A stretch of DNA of 64,000 bases from DASVCN01 sp040905665 (GTDB lineage Bacteria > Deinococcota > Deinococci > Deinococcales > Trueperaceae), in assembly GCA_040905665.1 (NCBI GenBank), contig JBBDRD010000025.1, positions 52,227 through 116,226 on the forward strand, written 5' to 3'. Numbering within the stretch: position 1 is the first letter of the stretch; the number at the start of each line of letters is the position of its first letter. The translations under genes were made by a program, and so were the position numbers. Below the pieces are notes generated by a model. The model ran no database searches and was not told where the DNA came from. It was given only the letters and a program-made list of their open reading frames with translations. Positions 41,924-50,250 of this stretch are shown here, in pieces.

Positions 41924-43600
41924 TCAGTTCCCTCTAAGCCACCCCGCCCCGCCTCGCGACCACCCGATCCACTCGATGAGCAGGACCAGGCAGGCAATCA
42001 GCACCAGCAGGACACCCAAGCCGCGGCTCCCGTCCACTAGGAGCGGGGAGGTAGCTGCCGGCCTGGACTCGGGAACGGGGGCCGATGCGGGGGTGAGGCG
42101 CGTTTCCGCTGCCGAGAGCAGGCTGGCGGCTAGCGGGCCGCTTGGCGTCTGGTAGACGGCAGGTATAAGTGCGTATTCCACCGGGCGCCCATCGAGCGTT
42201 GCGTCCTCCGGCAACGTCGCTCCCAGCGGAAGGCTCGCCTGACCATGGAAGGAACTCATGATGTTGGCTATGAGGGCGGGGAATGCCGGCCGAAGAACCA
42301 TATCCGTCTGGCTGGGGTGGAAAGCCACCCGGATTATCGACGTACCTGGAGAACTGAAGCGGCTTAGTACCGGCGTCAGATCGCCGGTACGAGCCAAGAT
42401 CTCCCAGCCCTCCTGCTGCTCGACCTCTTGGTCGGCTGTGACATCGGGAGCTAGACCCACGATCGTTTCGCGAAGGTCGACGAAGCGCAGCAGCTCATCG
42501 CCCTGGTCCCAATCGCGAATCGCTCGATATACCGGTTCCTCGGCCGGCAGGGCGAACGAGAGGATATTGCCGGTAGGCAGTTGCCCATCGCCGGCAAGTG
42601 GGCCGAACATCACGCGAACGTCGGCGTTTGTCGCGAGAGAGCCGCGTGCTACACGCACTTCCGTATCCGGTATGGCCGACAGGGCTCGCAGAAGCGACTG
42701 GGATTCCCCCTCCATAACGACGGTCAACGAACGCTGACCGGCGAAAGCGACATCGTCCAGTGCCAAGCCATCGGACTGTGGGACCACGAGCCGCGCCTCG
42801 AGCAGCCCGGGCGCCGCATCGAGTGGGAAGGTGACGTTCGCCTGTCCCTCGGCCGGCACCAGCAACGTCGTGCTGGCAAGCACCCGGTCACCACGCCAAA
42901 GCGCCAGGTCGAGCTGCTGTGGGCGAGGATCATTCGAGGTAACCGCCACGTACGCCTGCCGAATCCCGATATCAAAGGTCGTGATCCCGTAGTTGATCGC
43001 GTCGCCCCCTACCGGATGGTAGGCAAAGGGGGAACCGCTCGGTGCCGGGCTGTCGCTGAATAGGTGTACCTCGCCGTTGGGCGCGAGCGCTCGAGCCAGG
43101 TCGACGGCTCTCAAGAGGTCGGCATCATGGTCGCCCGCCTCGAGCGTCGCCAGTGCGCGCCGCAGCTCGGTGCGGTCGGTAACGAGCGGCGCAACCACAG
43201 AGGCTTCGAGCCCGGCGCGAATAAGAGCTACCCTTCCGCTGCCCCCCAGGAACTCCGCCGCTGCTGCTCGTGCCTTGTCGAGGCGTACTCCGTCTCCGTC
43301 AGTGGCCCTCATGCTGGCCGAAGCGTCGATCACCAACACCCGGTCGGGAGGGCCTGCGAGCGAAATCGTCGGACGTGCCAGAGCAAGCGCGGCCAAAGCG
43401 GCGAATAGCAGCTGCAGGATGAGGAGCCAGGTGGGAGAAAACCTCCTGCGGCTCTCGGCTGCCTGACGCGCGCGCCGCCACAAGAATAGTGCCGACACCA
43501 CACGAGGACGCCGGCGAGTACGCAAGAAGTGCAGTAGCACCACCAGCGGGAGCGCCAGTAGAGCCCAGAGGAACTGGGGGGCGAGGAAGGCAAGGTTCAT
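41924..43600 (-). CDS. BatA-type protein with VWA domain
   Basis: 558 residues. The N-terminal BatA segment has two membrane helices (LWALLALPLVVLLHFLR and ILQLLFAALAALAL), then a VWA domain with MIDAS motif DASASM. The periplasmic part follows and the C-terminal GLGVLLVLIACLVLLIEWIG helix anchors the protein. Bat-type proteins are linked to aerotolerance in other phyla. It lies upstream of rodA. Confidence 0.88.
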   Translation of the reverse strand: MNLAFLAPQFLWALLALPLVVLLHFLRTRRRPRVVSALFLWRRARQAAESRRRFSPTWLLILQLLFAALAALALARPTISLAGPPDRVLVIDASASMRATDGDGVRLDKARAAAAEFLGGSGRVALIRAGLEASVVAPLVTDRTELRRALATLEAGDHDADLLRAVDLARALAPNGEVHLFSDSPAPSGSPFAYHPVGGDAINYGITTFDIGIRQAYVAVTSNDPRPQQLDLALWRGDRVLASTTLLVPAEGQANVTFPLDAAPGLLEARLVVPQSDGLALDDVAFAGQRSLTVVMEGESQSLLRALSAIPDTEVRVARGSLATNADVRVMFGPLAGDGQLPTGNILSFALPAEEPVYRAIRDWDQGDELLRFVDLRETIVGLAPDVTADQEVEQQEGWEILARTGDLTPVLSRFSSPGTSIIRVAFHPSQTDMVLRPAFPALIANIMSSFHGQASLPLGATLPEDATLDGRPVEYALIPAVYQTPSGPLAASLLSAAETRLTPASAPVPESRPAATSPLLVDGSRGLGVLLVLIACLVLLIEWIGWSRGGAGWLRGN

Positions 43601-43615
43601 GGCTAGGGGTGTCCC

Positions 43616-43660
43616 TTCGAACCTGTTCTTTGCAACCCTGTTCTTTTCAAACCTGGAACA
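43616..43660. repeat. 15-bp tandem repeat, three units, over a stop codon
   Basis: Units TTCGAACCTGTTCTT, TGCAACCCTGTTCTT and TTCAAACCTGGAACA at 43616, 43631 and 43646. The last unit covers the stop and final codons of the carboxylase gene; the first two fill the gap before the BatA gene. Confidence 0.82.
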
Positions 43661-45353
43661 CGCCTAGCTTGAACTCTTCGCTGTGAGGGTTCTGAGCGCA
43701 GGCCTCCAGCGCACGGATGAGCCGATCCCTCGTTTCCTGCGGGAGGATGATCTCGTCGACCCAAAGTCGCGCCGCGCCGTACCTGATATCGAGCGCTTCG
43801 TCGTAATCGGACTTGATGCGCCGGTAGAGGCTATCGATCGTTTCTTGGTCGGGCTGCTCGCCGCGCCGGCGTAGTTGAGCGGCCTGGATGTCGAGGATCG
43901 TCTTGGCGGCCTGCTGACCACCCATCACACCGTAACGAGCGCTGGGCCAGGCGAAGAGGAAGCGTGGGGCGAAGGCCCTGCCGCTCATGGCATAATGACC
44001 GGCCCCATACGACCCCCCGATGATGAGCGCGATCCGTGGCACTACCGAGTTGCTCACCGCGTTGACCAGCTTGGCGCCACGCCGGATGATGCCCTGTTCC
44101 TCGCTGTCGCGTCCCACCATGAAGCCGCTCACGTCGTGCAGAAAGAGCAGCGGAATCCCGCTCTGATTGCAGTTGAGGATGAAGCGCGCGGCCTTGTCGG
44201 CTGCCTCGGCGTAAATTACTCCACCCACCTCGAGACGGCCCCGTGATTTGACCACCTGCCGCTGATTGGCCACGATGCCCACCGGGTAGCCCCCCAGCCG
44301 CGCCTGACCACATACCAAAGTCTTTCCGTAGCGCGCCTTGTACTCGTCGAACTCCGAACCGTCGACGAGCCGGGCGATAACTTCCCGTGCCTCGTACGGC
44401 TTGCTGCCGCCCTCTGCGGGTACCAGGCCCACAAGCTCTTCGGGAGGCGTGATGGGCTCTTGGGCGTCGTGTCGGTCACGCGCCCAGGCCGCGATATCTC
44501 CCCGCGAGTAGTTGGCGGCCAGGCGCCGCATGCGGTGCAAAGCCGCCTCGTCATCGGGCTCGAGGTAGTCGATAGTGCCCGCCACCTCGGCGTGCATTGA
44601 CGCTCCACCCAGCGCTTCGCTGTCGACCTCCTGCCCGATCGCCGCTTTCACCAGCGCCGGACCCGCGAGATAGAGGCCCGAACCCTCGGTCATGAGCAGC
44701 GTGTCGCACATTACCGGCAGGTAGGCCCCTCCGGCCACGCAGTTGCCCATGATCGCGGCCATCTGCGGAATACCGGCGGCGCTCATCCGTGCATTGAGAT
44801 AAAACACTCGACCGAAGTCATCCTGGTCGGGAAAAATCTCGTCTTGCATGGGTAGATACACGCCCGCCGAGTCGACGAGGTAGACCACCGGCAGCCGGTT
44901 CTCCTGAGCGATCGTCTGGGCCCTGATTACCTTCTTGGCGGTAATCGGAAAGAAGGCCCCGGCTTTGACCGTTGCGTCGTTGGCAATCACCAGCCAGTCG
45001 CGTCCGTGGATCGGTCCAATGCCTACCACCACCCCGCCCGACGCTGCTCCGCCCTCCTCTTCGTACATCCCCCAGCCGGCGAAGGTCATCAACTCATCGA
45101 ACCGAGCCCCATTGTCGAGGAGAATGGCGATTCGCTCGCGCGCGGTGAGTCGCCCCCGCTCGTGCTGGCGCTCGATTGCCCGCTCTCCCCCACCGCGCCC
45201 GATCGACGCGCGCCCCTCGCGCACCATTGTGGCCAGGGCCCGCCAAGCTTCGCGGTTGCCATGGAACGGCTCCCGTCGCCGCTCCTCGAGGCTCAGCTGG
45301 GAGCTCAATTCCGAGGAAGGCCGGGAGCGCCGAACCTTACTGTCGCGCGCCAT
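43647..45353 (-). CDS. Acyl-CoA carboxylase carboxyltransferase beta subunit
   Basis: 568 residues of the methylcrotonyl/geranyl/propionyl-CoA carboxylase beta type. CoA- and biotin-site signatures include GGAYLPVMCDTLL, GGASMHAEVAGTIDYL and GGSYGAGHYAMSGRAFAPRF. A biotin-carrying alpha subunit should be encoded elsewhere. Its ATG shares a base with the cupin stop (TGATG), so the two genes are coupled. Confidence 0.92.
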   Translation of the reverse strand: MARDSKVRRSRPSSELSSQLSLEERRREPFHGNREAWRALATMVREGRASIGRGGGERAIERQHERGRLTARERIAILLDNGARFDELMTFAGWGMYEEEGGAASGGVVVGIGPIHGRDWLVIANDATVKAGAFFPITAKKVIRAQTIAQENRLPVVYLVDSAGVYLPMQDEIFPDQDDFGRVFYLNARMSAAGIPQMAAIMGNCVAGGAYLPVMCDTLLMTEGSGLYLAGPALVKAAIGQEVDSEALGGASMHAEVAGTIDYLEPDDEAALHRMRRLAANYSRGDIAAWARDRHDAQEPITPPEELVGLVPAEGGSKPYEAREVIARLVDGSEFDEYKARYGKTLVCGQARLGGYPVGIVANQRQVVKSRGRLEVGGVIYAEAADKAARFILNCNQSGIPLLFLHDVSGFMVGRDSEEQGIIRRGAKLVNAVSNSVVPRIALIIGGSYGAGHYAMSGRAFAPRFLFAWPSARYGVMGGQQAAKTILDIQAAQLRRRGEQPDQETIDSLYRRIKSDYDEALDIRYGAARLWVDEIILPQETRDRLIRALEACAQNPHSEEFKLGVFQV

Positions 45354-45661
45354 CAACGCGCTCTGGTGGCCATGATCACCAGCAATCCTCCTCCGGCGTT
45401 TTCCAGCACGTGCGGTACTCCAGCGGGCATGGCGAGTACTTTGCCCTTGCCCAACCGTTCACGGTCACCGTCTCCGTCAACCAGCGCCTCGCCCTCGAGC
45501 ACCTGATACAGCGAGCTGGTGTGGTACACGCTCTCCTCGTCCCGTTGGCCGGCCTCGAAGCAAAGCAGGGTCACCTCGAAGTCACCGGTCTCCAGCAAGG
45601 CGATCTTCTCGATCCTGTCAAGGGAGAACTTGCGCGCGTCGTTGATGATCGCCGTATTCAT
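45353..45661 (-). CDS. Cupin-domain protein
   Basis: 102 residues. Start at ATG 45661 was chosen because GGAGG stands 8 bases upstream; ATG 45667 has only two bases of spacing. The double-psi beta-barrel shows in EESVYHTSSLYQVLEGEA and KVLAMPAGVPHVLEN. It is a single-domain cupin, possibly a metal enzyme or a sensor of acyl-CoA-related metabolites, coupled to the carboxylase gene. Confidence 0.85.
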   Translation of the reverse strand: MNTAIINDARKFSLDRIEKIALLETGDFEVTLLCFEAGQRDEESVYHTSSLYQVLEGEALVDGDGDRERLGKGKVLAMPAGVPHVLENAGGGLLVIMATRAR

Positions 45662-45970
45662 GACCATTACCTCCGCGGGGCCCTGCTGTTCGTCCCCGAA
45701 AGAGGCGGCGAGAACCCTTTCGCCCTCTCTGAGACGCTTTCCGGCTGTCGACTGAATAGCTTGGCGAACGTTGTGGATAAGTAGCCCTCTTGACAACCAT
45801 ATGAGGTTTTTGTTAGAGGGTCGGGGCGGCCCGAAATGGCGGTTTTTGCGTCGTGCACGGGCCTCCGGTTTTCTTCTCTGTTCTGCACGCGCGTTTCGGA
45901 CTTTTCCACAGGCCGGCGGCGAACTGTGGATAACTGTGAACAAATCGAGGAATCTTCTCGGGAACGATAC
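45662..45970. other. Intergenic region with DnaA-box cluster
   Basis: This gap of about 310 bp contains two perfect and two near-consensus DnaA boxes (45772-45780, 45902-45910, 45925-45933, 45935-45943) and an AT-rich patch around 45790-45815. No gene was seen in it; an upstream extension of the cupin frame lacks a ribosome site. Confidence 0.75.
45772..45943. promoter_or_regulatory. DnaA-box cluster
   Basis: TGTGGATAA, the reverse complement of the consensus DnaA box TTATCCACA, occurs at 45772-45780 and again at 45925-45933. TTTTCCACA lies at 45902-45910 and TGTGAACAA (one mismatch) at 45935-45943. Three of the four fall within 42 bp. This could mark a replication origin, a DnaA titration site or a DnaA-controlled promoter. 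Confidence 0.65.
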
Positions 45971-46618
45971 TTACGCACCTGCAGCCCCAAGGGTGGCCCG
46001 GCCTATGTCTGCAACATGAGCCTGGCTAACGAACAGAGCCATCAATTTGGCGTCCTTTATACCCGGGCTCTCTTCCACTCCTGATGAAACGTCGACAGCA
46101 TGCGGTCGCAGCGCCTCGATTCCGGCCGTGACGTTGCCGGGGTGGAGTCCGCCGGCAAGGATGAGACGTGGCATGCCGCGCAGGTGCGCGGCGCTGCTCC
46201 AATCGAAGGTGCGGCCGCTGCCCGGACGCAGGCCATCCAGCAACAGCGCATCGGCCGGCTGGCTCTCCAACTCATCTCGTAGCAAATGAGGGCCGAACGA
46301 CACCGCCCGAACTACCGGCACCTTTCGCCGGATCGCCCGCAGATAAGCGACGTCCTCACTGCCGTGCAACTGTACGGCTCCCAAGCGCAGCTCCTCGACG
46401 CTCTCCAGTACCTGCTCGAGCGGCGCATCACGAAAGACGCCGACCCTCACCATGAGCGGCCCCACCGCTTCCGACAGTTCGCGGCCCTGCGCCATGCTTA
46501 TGGCTCGCGGCGACTCGCTCACGAACATCAGGCCAATGGCATCGGCGCCGGCCGCTTCGGCTGCAACGGCGTCGGCTGCGCGGGTAATACCGCAGATCTT
46601 CACTCGCACGCTTTGCAT
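45971..46618 (-). CDS. trpF: Phosphoribosylanthranilate isomerase
   Basis: 215 residues of the TIM-barrel enzyme for tryptophan synthesis. Catalytic Cys is in VKICGITRAAD, catalytic Asp in LLLDGLRPGSGRTFDW, and the end is marked by LAGGLHPGNVTAGI and AVDVSSGVEESPGIKD. No other trp gene is adjacent. Confidence 0.95.
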   Translation of the reverse strand: MQSVRVKICGITRAADAVAAEAAGADAIGLMFVSESPRAISMAQGRELSEAVGPLMVRVGVFRDAPLEQVLESVEELRLGAVQLHGSEDVAYLRAIRRKVPVVRAVSFGPHLLRDELESQPADALLLDGLRPGSGRTFDWSSAAHLRGMPRLILAGGLHPGNVTAGIEALRPHAVDVSSGVEESPGIKDAKLMALFVSQAHVADIGRATLGAAGA

Positions 46619-46645
46619 TATAGGGGAGTCGCATTATATGCGCCG

Positions 46646-47299
46646 CTATGGGCTACCGAACTGCTCGACCAGCCAATCGCGCACGCTAACGCCGTCGGCA
46701 AGCTCGGAAAGTGATTGCTCGCGGAGCATTCGGGTGAACCTTCTTCCCACTCGGTTGGTCGCCAGGTCGGCGACGCTGTCGGGCGAGCGTGCCGGCATGT
46801 CGCCGCCGCGGATTCGGGCGGCCAGCTCGACGAGCGCGTCAGGGGCGGCGTATGCGGCGGCGGCGTTGAGTGCGAAGTGGCGGAAGCGCCCTTCGCCCTC
46901 CTGGAACTTTGGCGCGAATCCTTCCAGATCACCGCTCTGTTCGGTCAATGCATCCTCGCCCAGCACCGGCGCCGTAGACATGATGAGCGACTTCTCCAGA
47001 TGGAACCTGGGGCCTACGAACAGGTCCACCAGGTCGTCTAGTATCGACCGAACGACTACCTCGCGGCCGCTTTGGTTCATCTGCGCTCTGCTGTCCACCA
47101 CATACTGGACCGTCTGAGCGAAACGATCGAGCCCGGTGATTCCTTGCTCCCCCAACTGGTGCCAACGGTTCAGTTGCGATCGGCGAACCGATACTGAATC
47201 GCTCACCGGAATTGCCCCCCTCTCGCCCACTGCCGGCGCACAGGCGCCAAGCAGTGCAACCAGCAGCGCCCTACGCAGGACACGGAACAGCCTCAGCAC
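46646..47299 (-). CDS. Hypothetical lipoprotein
   Basis: 217 residues, GTG start. A basic N-terminus and hydrophobic helix lead to the lipobox LLGAC near residue 20, so it should be a lipoprotein. The mature part is helical and charged; no family was recognised. It lies between yraN and trpF on the same strand. Confidence 0.72.
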   Translation of the reverse strand: MLRLFRVLRRALLVALLGACAPAVGERGAIPVSDSVSVRRSQLNRWHQLGEQGITGLDRFAQTVQYVVDSRAQMNQSGREVVVRSILDDLVDLFVGPRFHLEKSLIMSTAPVLGEDALTEQSGDLEGFAPKFQEGEGRFRHFALNAAAAYAAPDALVELAARIRGGDMPARSPDSVADLATNRVGRRFTRMLREQSLSELADGVSVRDWLVEQFGSP

Positions 47300-47313
47300 A
47301 AGACTATCGACTC

Positions 47314-47652
47314 TCAGCCTATTCCCATTAGGTGTTCGACCCGGTACTTCCGGCGATTGCCATGAACGAGCACCGCGTCGAGGCGTACCGGCAGATCATC
47401 GCGGCCAAACTGCCTGACGAGATAGACCCGAGCGGCTCGCCTGATCAGCGCCAACTTACGGGCATCGAGGCTCTCCCCCGGCCCACCGTAGCTGTCGCTG
47501 CTGCGCTGGCGCACTTCGACGAATACCGTCTCCTTGCCCTGACGCATGATGAGGTCAATTTCGCCTCCCCGTACCGGATAGTTTTCGGCCAGCAATTCAT
47601 AGCCCCGCCCCGCAAGGTAATCCCTGGCTAACTCCTCGGCCCAGTGACGCAA
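47314..47652 (-). CDS. YraN/UPF0102 endonuclease-like protein
   Basis: 112 residues, TTG start. The nuclease-like core GGEIDLIMRQGKETVFVEVRQR is the UPF0102 signature, with Asp, Glu and the VEV(R/K) residues of a PD-(D/E)xK fold. Function is not established. It is 5 bp beyond rsfS. Confidence 0.9.
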   Translation of the reverse strand: MRHWAEELARDYLAGRGYELLAENYPVRGGEIDLIMRQGKETVFVEVRQRSSDSYGGPGESLDARKLALIRRAARVYLVRQFGRDDLPVRLDAVLVHGNRRKYRVEHLMGIG

Positions 47653-47656
47653 GATC

Positions 47657-48013
47657 TCAGCGGGGTTCTACCTCGAGGCGGTGGGCATCGGCCCAAAGGC
47701 CTTCCAGGTCGTAAAAGGAGCGGGCGTCGGCGCTCATGATGTGGGCGACCACGTGGCCGTAGTCGAGGAGTATCCATCGATTCGATGGCCCTTCGACGCC
47801 TCGCGGGCGTACACCGGAATCTTTCAGCTTGCCACGTATCGAGTCTTCGAGGGCCCTGAGCTGAAGAACCGATTCGCCGGTGGCGACGATGAAGTAGTCG
47901 AGGCTCTCGGAGACCTCCTTGAGGTCGAGCACCACGACGTCCTTGGCGCGGCGATCATCCAACGCGTCGACGATCAGTTGCACTTCTTCCGGAATCTTGT
48001 CGTTATCTCTCAA
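47657..48013 (-). CDS. rsfS: Ribosomal silencing factor RsfS
   Basis: 118 residues, TTG start. DYFIVATGESVLQLRALEDSI and NRWILLDYGHVVAHIM are the RsfS signatures. It binds ribosomal protein L14 and blocks subunit joining in poor nutrient conditions. It begins 3 bp after the LCP gene in a run yqeK-LCP-rsfS-yraN. Confidence 0.95.
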   Translation of the reverse strand: MRDNDKIPEEVQLIVDALDDRRAKDVVVLDLKEVSESLDYFIVATGESVLQLRALEDSIRGKLKDSGVRPRGVEGPSNRWILLDYGHVVAHIMSADARSFYDLEGLWADAHRLEVEPR

Positions 48014-48015
48014 AT

Positions 48016-49320
48016 CTACTCCCCGGGCGTCCCCGCCAGCGCCGCCGATCCGTTACGACCCGGCACCGACGCGGCGTCATGGCCAAGTACGAATTCGAGA
48101 TCGGCCTGTAGTCGATCAACTACCGGCAATCGGTCGATCTGCTGCTTGCCGATCCTCAACAGCGCAGTATAAAAGTCGGCTTCCTGCCAGTGACTGCTGG
48201 TGACCTGTATGCGCGAAGGACCGGGATCGAACGATGCCGTGCGTGTCAGCACCTGGTCGGCGGGGATTCCCAGTGCCACGAGCCTTTGCAGATACCACTC
48301 TTCGAGGTCTTCCTCGCCGCTTCGATTGGTTATGAGCAGAGTGGCATCGGGGGCCTCGGCAAAGCTGCGTGCCGTACCACCGAACGTCGCCGCCAGGAAC
48401 CGCTCCACCTCCTCGGGGTGGTACTCGAGCACCCAGGTACCGCTCTCGAGCTGCACTTCCTCGGTAGGCAGGGTCGCCGTTTTGCTGATTCGGAGATTTG
48501 TCAGGCGCGGCAGAATGCTTCGCACCAGCAACGGACTGGCGTTGGTTTCGACGTCGGTCAGGAAGGTATCCACCAGCGCCGGCGCCGTCCCGACGGCGCG
48601 CACATGCAGCTCCTTGACCCTATTCAGAAGTGCGTAGGCCAGACGCTTGACGTTGTCGATCCGGTCGATGTCGGAACGAACAGTATTGCGATAGCGAACG
48701 AATTTAGCAGCGTCCTCGCCATTTAGGTGGGCCGGCCCTTCATCGAAGTCGATGGTGAGTCCGGCGGCGTTATCACGGTAGTACATGTCGTAGGGGATGT
48801 TGACTTCTACGCCTCCCACTGCGTCGACTATGTCTTCGAATATGTCGATGTTGATGATTGCGTAGTAGTCAATTGGAACCCCAACGATATCCTCAACCGC
48901 TCGTTTTAGGCCCTGGGCGCCTTGATAGCCGTACATCGAATTGATGCGCGTCTGCCATTGGGCAAGCCAGATATCCCTCGGGATGGCGATTACGGTTATC
49001 TCGTCGGCGATGATGTTGACGTAGAGGATAGTGTCGGTAAGGTGTCCCAGGTGCAGCGTTGCCGCTCGCTCGCGAACGCACCGCTCCCCCATCCACTGGC
49101 AGGGGCTAGCCGGAGTGCTCCAGGCGTAGTCACGTCCGGCCACCACGAAGCTGGCGTGAAAGTCCTCGCCCGCGGGGTTGACTAGCGCCAGCTGTCCGCT
49201 GGTAAGCGTCACCCGCTCCACGTCGCGAGTAAGCCAGAAGCCTGCAAGGCCGGCAATGGCGATAAGCAGCCCCGCTAACTGGATCCACCTGGAATTGTCA
49301 GGTGTTATGAATCGCTTCAT
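48016..49320 (-). CDS. LytR-CpsA-Psr family cell-wall glycopolymer ligase
   Basis: 434 residues. After one N-terminal helix (IQLAGLLIAIAGLAGFWL) comes the LCP domain with SIPRDIWL-type motif and the arginines in FVRYRNTVRSDIDRIDNVKR, followed by a LytR_C domain (LLITNRSGEEDLEEWYLQRL). Family members attach glycopolymers to peptidoglycan, a function that would provide the anchor for SLH proteins such as those in this window (inference). Confidence 0.92.
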   Translation of the reverse strand: MKRFITPDNSRWIQLAGLLIAIAGLAGFWLTRDVERVTLTSGQLALVNPAGEDFHASFVVAGRDYAWSTPASPCQWMGERCVRERAATLHLGHLTDTILYVNIIADEITVIAIPRDIWLAQWQTRINSMYGYQGAQGLKRAVEDIVGVPIDYYAIINIDIFEDIVDAVGGVEVNIPYDMYYRDNAAGLTIDFDEGPAHLNGEDAAKFVRYRNTVRSDIDRIDNVKRLAYALLNRVKELHVRAVGTAPALVDTFLTDVETNASPLLVRSILPRLTNLRISKTATLPTEEVQLESGTWVLEYHPEEVERFLAATFGGTARSFAEAPDATLLITNRSGEEDLEEWYLQRLVALGIPADQVLTRTASFDPGPSRIQVTSSHWQEADFYTALLRIGKQQIDRLPVVDRLQADLEFVLGHDAASVPGRNGSAALAGTPGE

Positions 49321-49888
49321 ACACCTTTAGCGTTTCAGGATGGATCGCTTTGCAATGGCTGCGTAGGTACCTCACCTTTGAATCGACGGCCCGGCGGTAG
49401 GCGGCTGCCAGTTCGCAAATCGCCAGCTCCCGGATATCGTCGTTCACGCCCCGGCCAGGCTCGGAGACGTCGGCCACATAGACAGCCATGCCCACACGGT
49501 CATTCAGGTCGACCCCAAAGACGTGGCCGGTAATCGCCCCCAATACCCTCTCGTCACGCACTCCCCACTGCTCTGCAAGACGTCGACCGGCACGACCGTG
49601 CAACGACAGCGGGTGCCCCCTTTCCAGTTCGTCACCTGGTGGGGCCAGTTGAAACAACTCTTCCGGCGGAAGGTCGCGAGCCGCGTCGTGTAACAGCGCC
49701 GCGAGCAGAGTGGCATGACGTTCGCTCTCATTGAAGCCGTTTCCAACGGCGATCGACTGCGCCAGATGGGCTACTCGCAAGATGTGCTGGAAGCGACTGG
49801 GAGTCACCATGCGCGCCACATGACGCCGGTAACGGGAGACTCCAGGTCGTTCATTTGATGTACCGACTGAGAAGATCGCTTCTTGCAA
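49298..49888 (-). CDS. YqeK-family HD hydrolase, possible Ap4A hydrolase
   Basis: 196 residues from TTG 49888, preceded by GGAGAGG. The HD domain has RFQHILRVAHLA, the ALLHDAARDLP metal motif and ITGHVFG. YqeK proteins hydrolyse diadenosine tetraphosphate symmetrically. The stop overlaps the LCP gene by 23 bp, so the genes are likely in one operon. Confidence 0.88.
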   Translation of the reverse strand: MQEAIFSVGTSNERPGVSRYRRHVARMVTPSRFQHILRVAHLAQSIAVGNGFNESERHATLLAALLHDAARDLPPEELFQLAPPGDELERGHPLSLHGRAGRRLAEQWGVRDERVLGAITGHVFGVDLNDRVGMAVYVADVSEPGRGVNDDIRELAICELAAAYRRAVDSKVRYLRSHCKAIHPETLKVYEAIHNT

Positions 49889-50250
49889 GGTACCTCTCCA
49901 AAAACTAGTCAAGCGTTGGACCCCATGCACCCCCGGGCCTTCGTACCCGAGTGCCGCACCGACAACCACTCAATTTGTCTGGCGCCTCTAGCAGATCGTC
50001 TGACAGCTCGAGGAACGGCCACGCCAAGCGCCCACTGACAATTGCGCCAAATTACAGCGCCAGATTACAGCACGAAACTACTGCGCCAGCATGACTGGAC
50101 CTCTAAGGCGCCTTTATGACGGGGGCGCAGCAACCTAAGCCATTGAACCACGTTCAGGAAGCGCACTCTGCTGCCGGTATCACCGGTCCGCGCCCGCCAT
50201 TTGTTACACGGTAGCACGAGGACGGGGAGGCGGTCCCGCCTGCCCGGCAT
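49889..50250. other. Intergenic region between obg and yqeK
   Basis: A 362-bp gap with no gene seen. It holds the 13-bp repeat array at 50038-50089. No tRNA or hairpin terminator could be supported. Confidence 0.55.
50038..50089. repeat. 13-bp degenerate tandem repeat, four units
   Basis: Four 13-bp units of consensus ATTACAGCGCCAG at 50038, 50051, 50064 and 50077, between the obg stop and the yqeK start. The unit pair at 50051 and 50064 differs at only three positions. Confidence 0.8.

Noticed and set aside
45668..45943. Upstream extension of the cupin frame to 196 residues
   Set aside because: No ribosome site, unlike ATG 45661; the extension passes through the DnaA-box gap and is Arg-rich noise.
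49889..50250. Possible tRNA or small RNA in the obg-yqeK gap
   Set aside because: I could not form a cloverleaf or find a T-loop motif; only the 13-bp array is clear.
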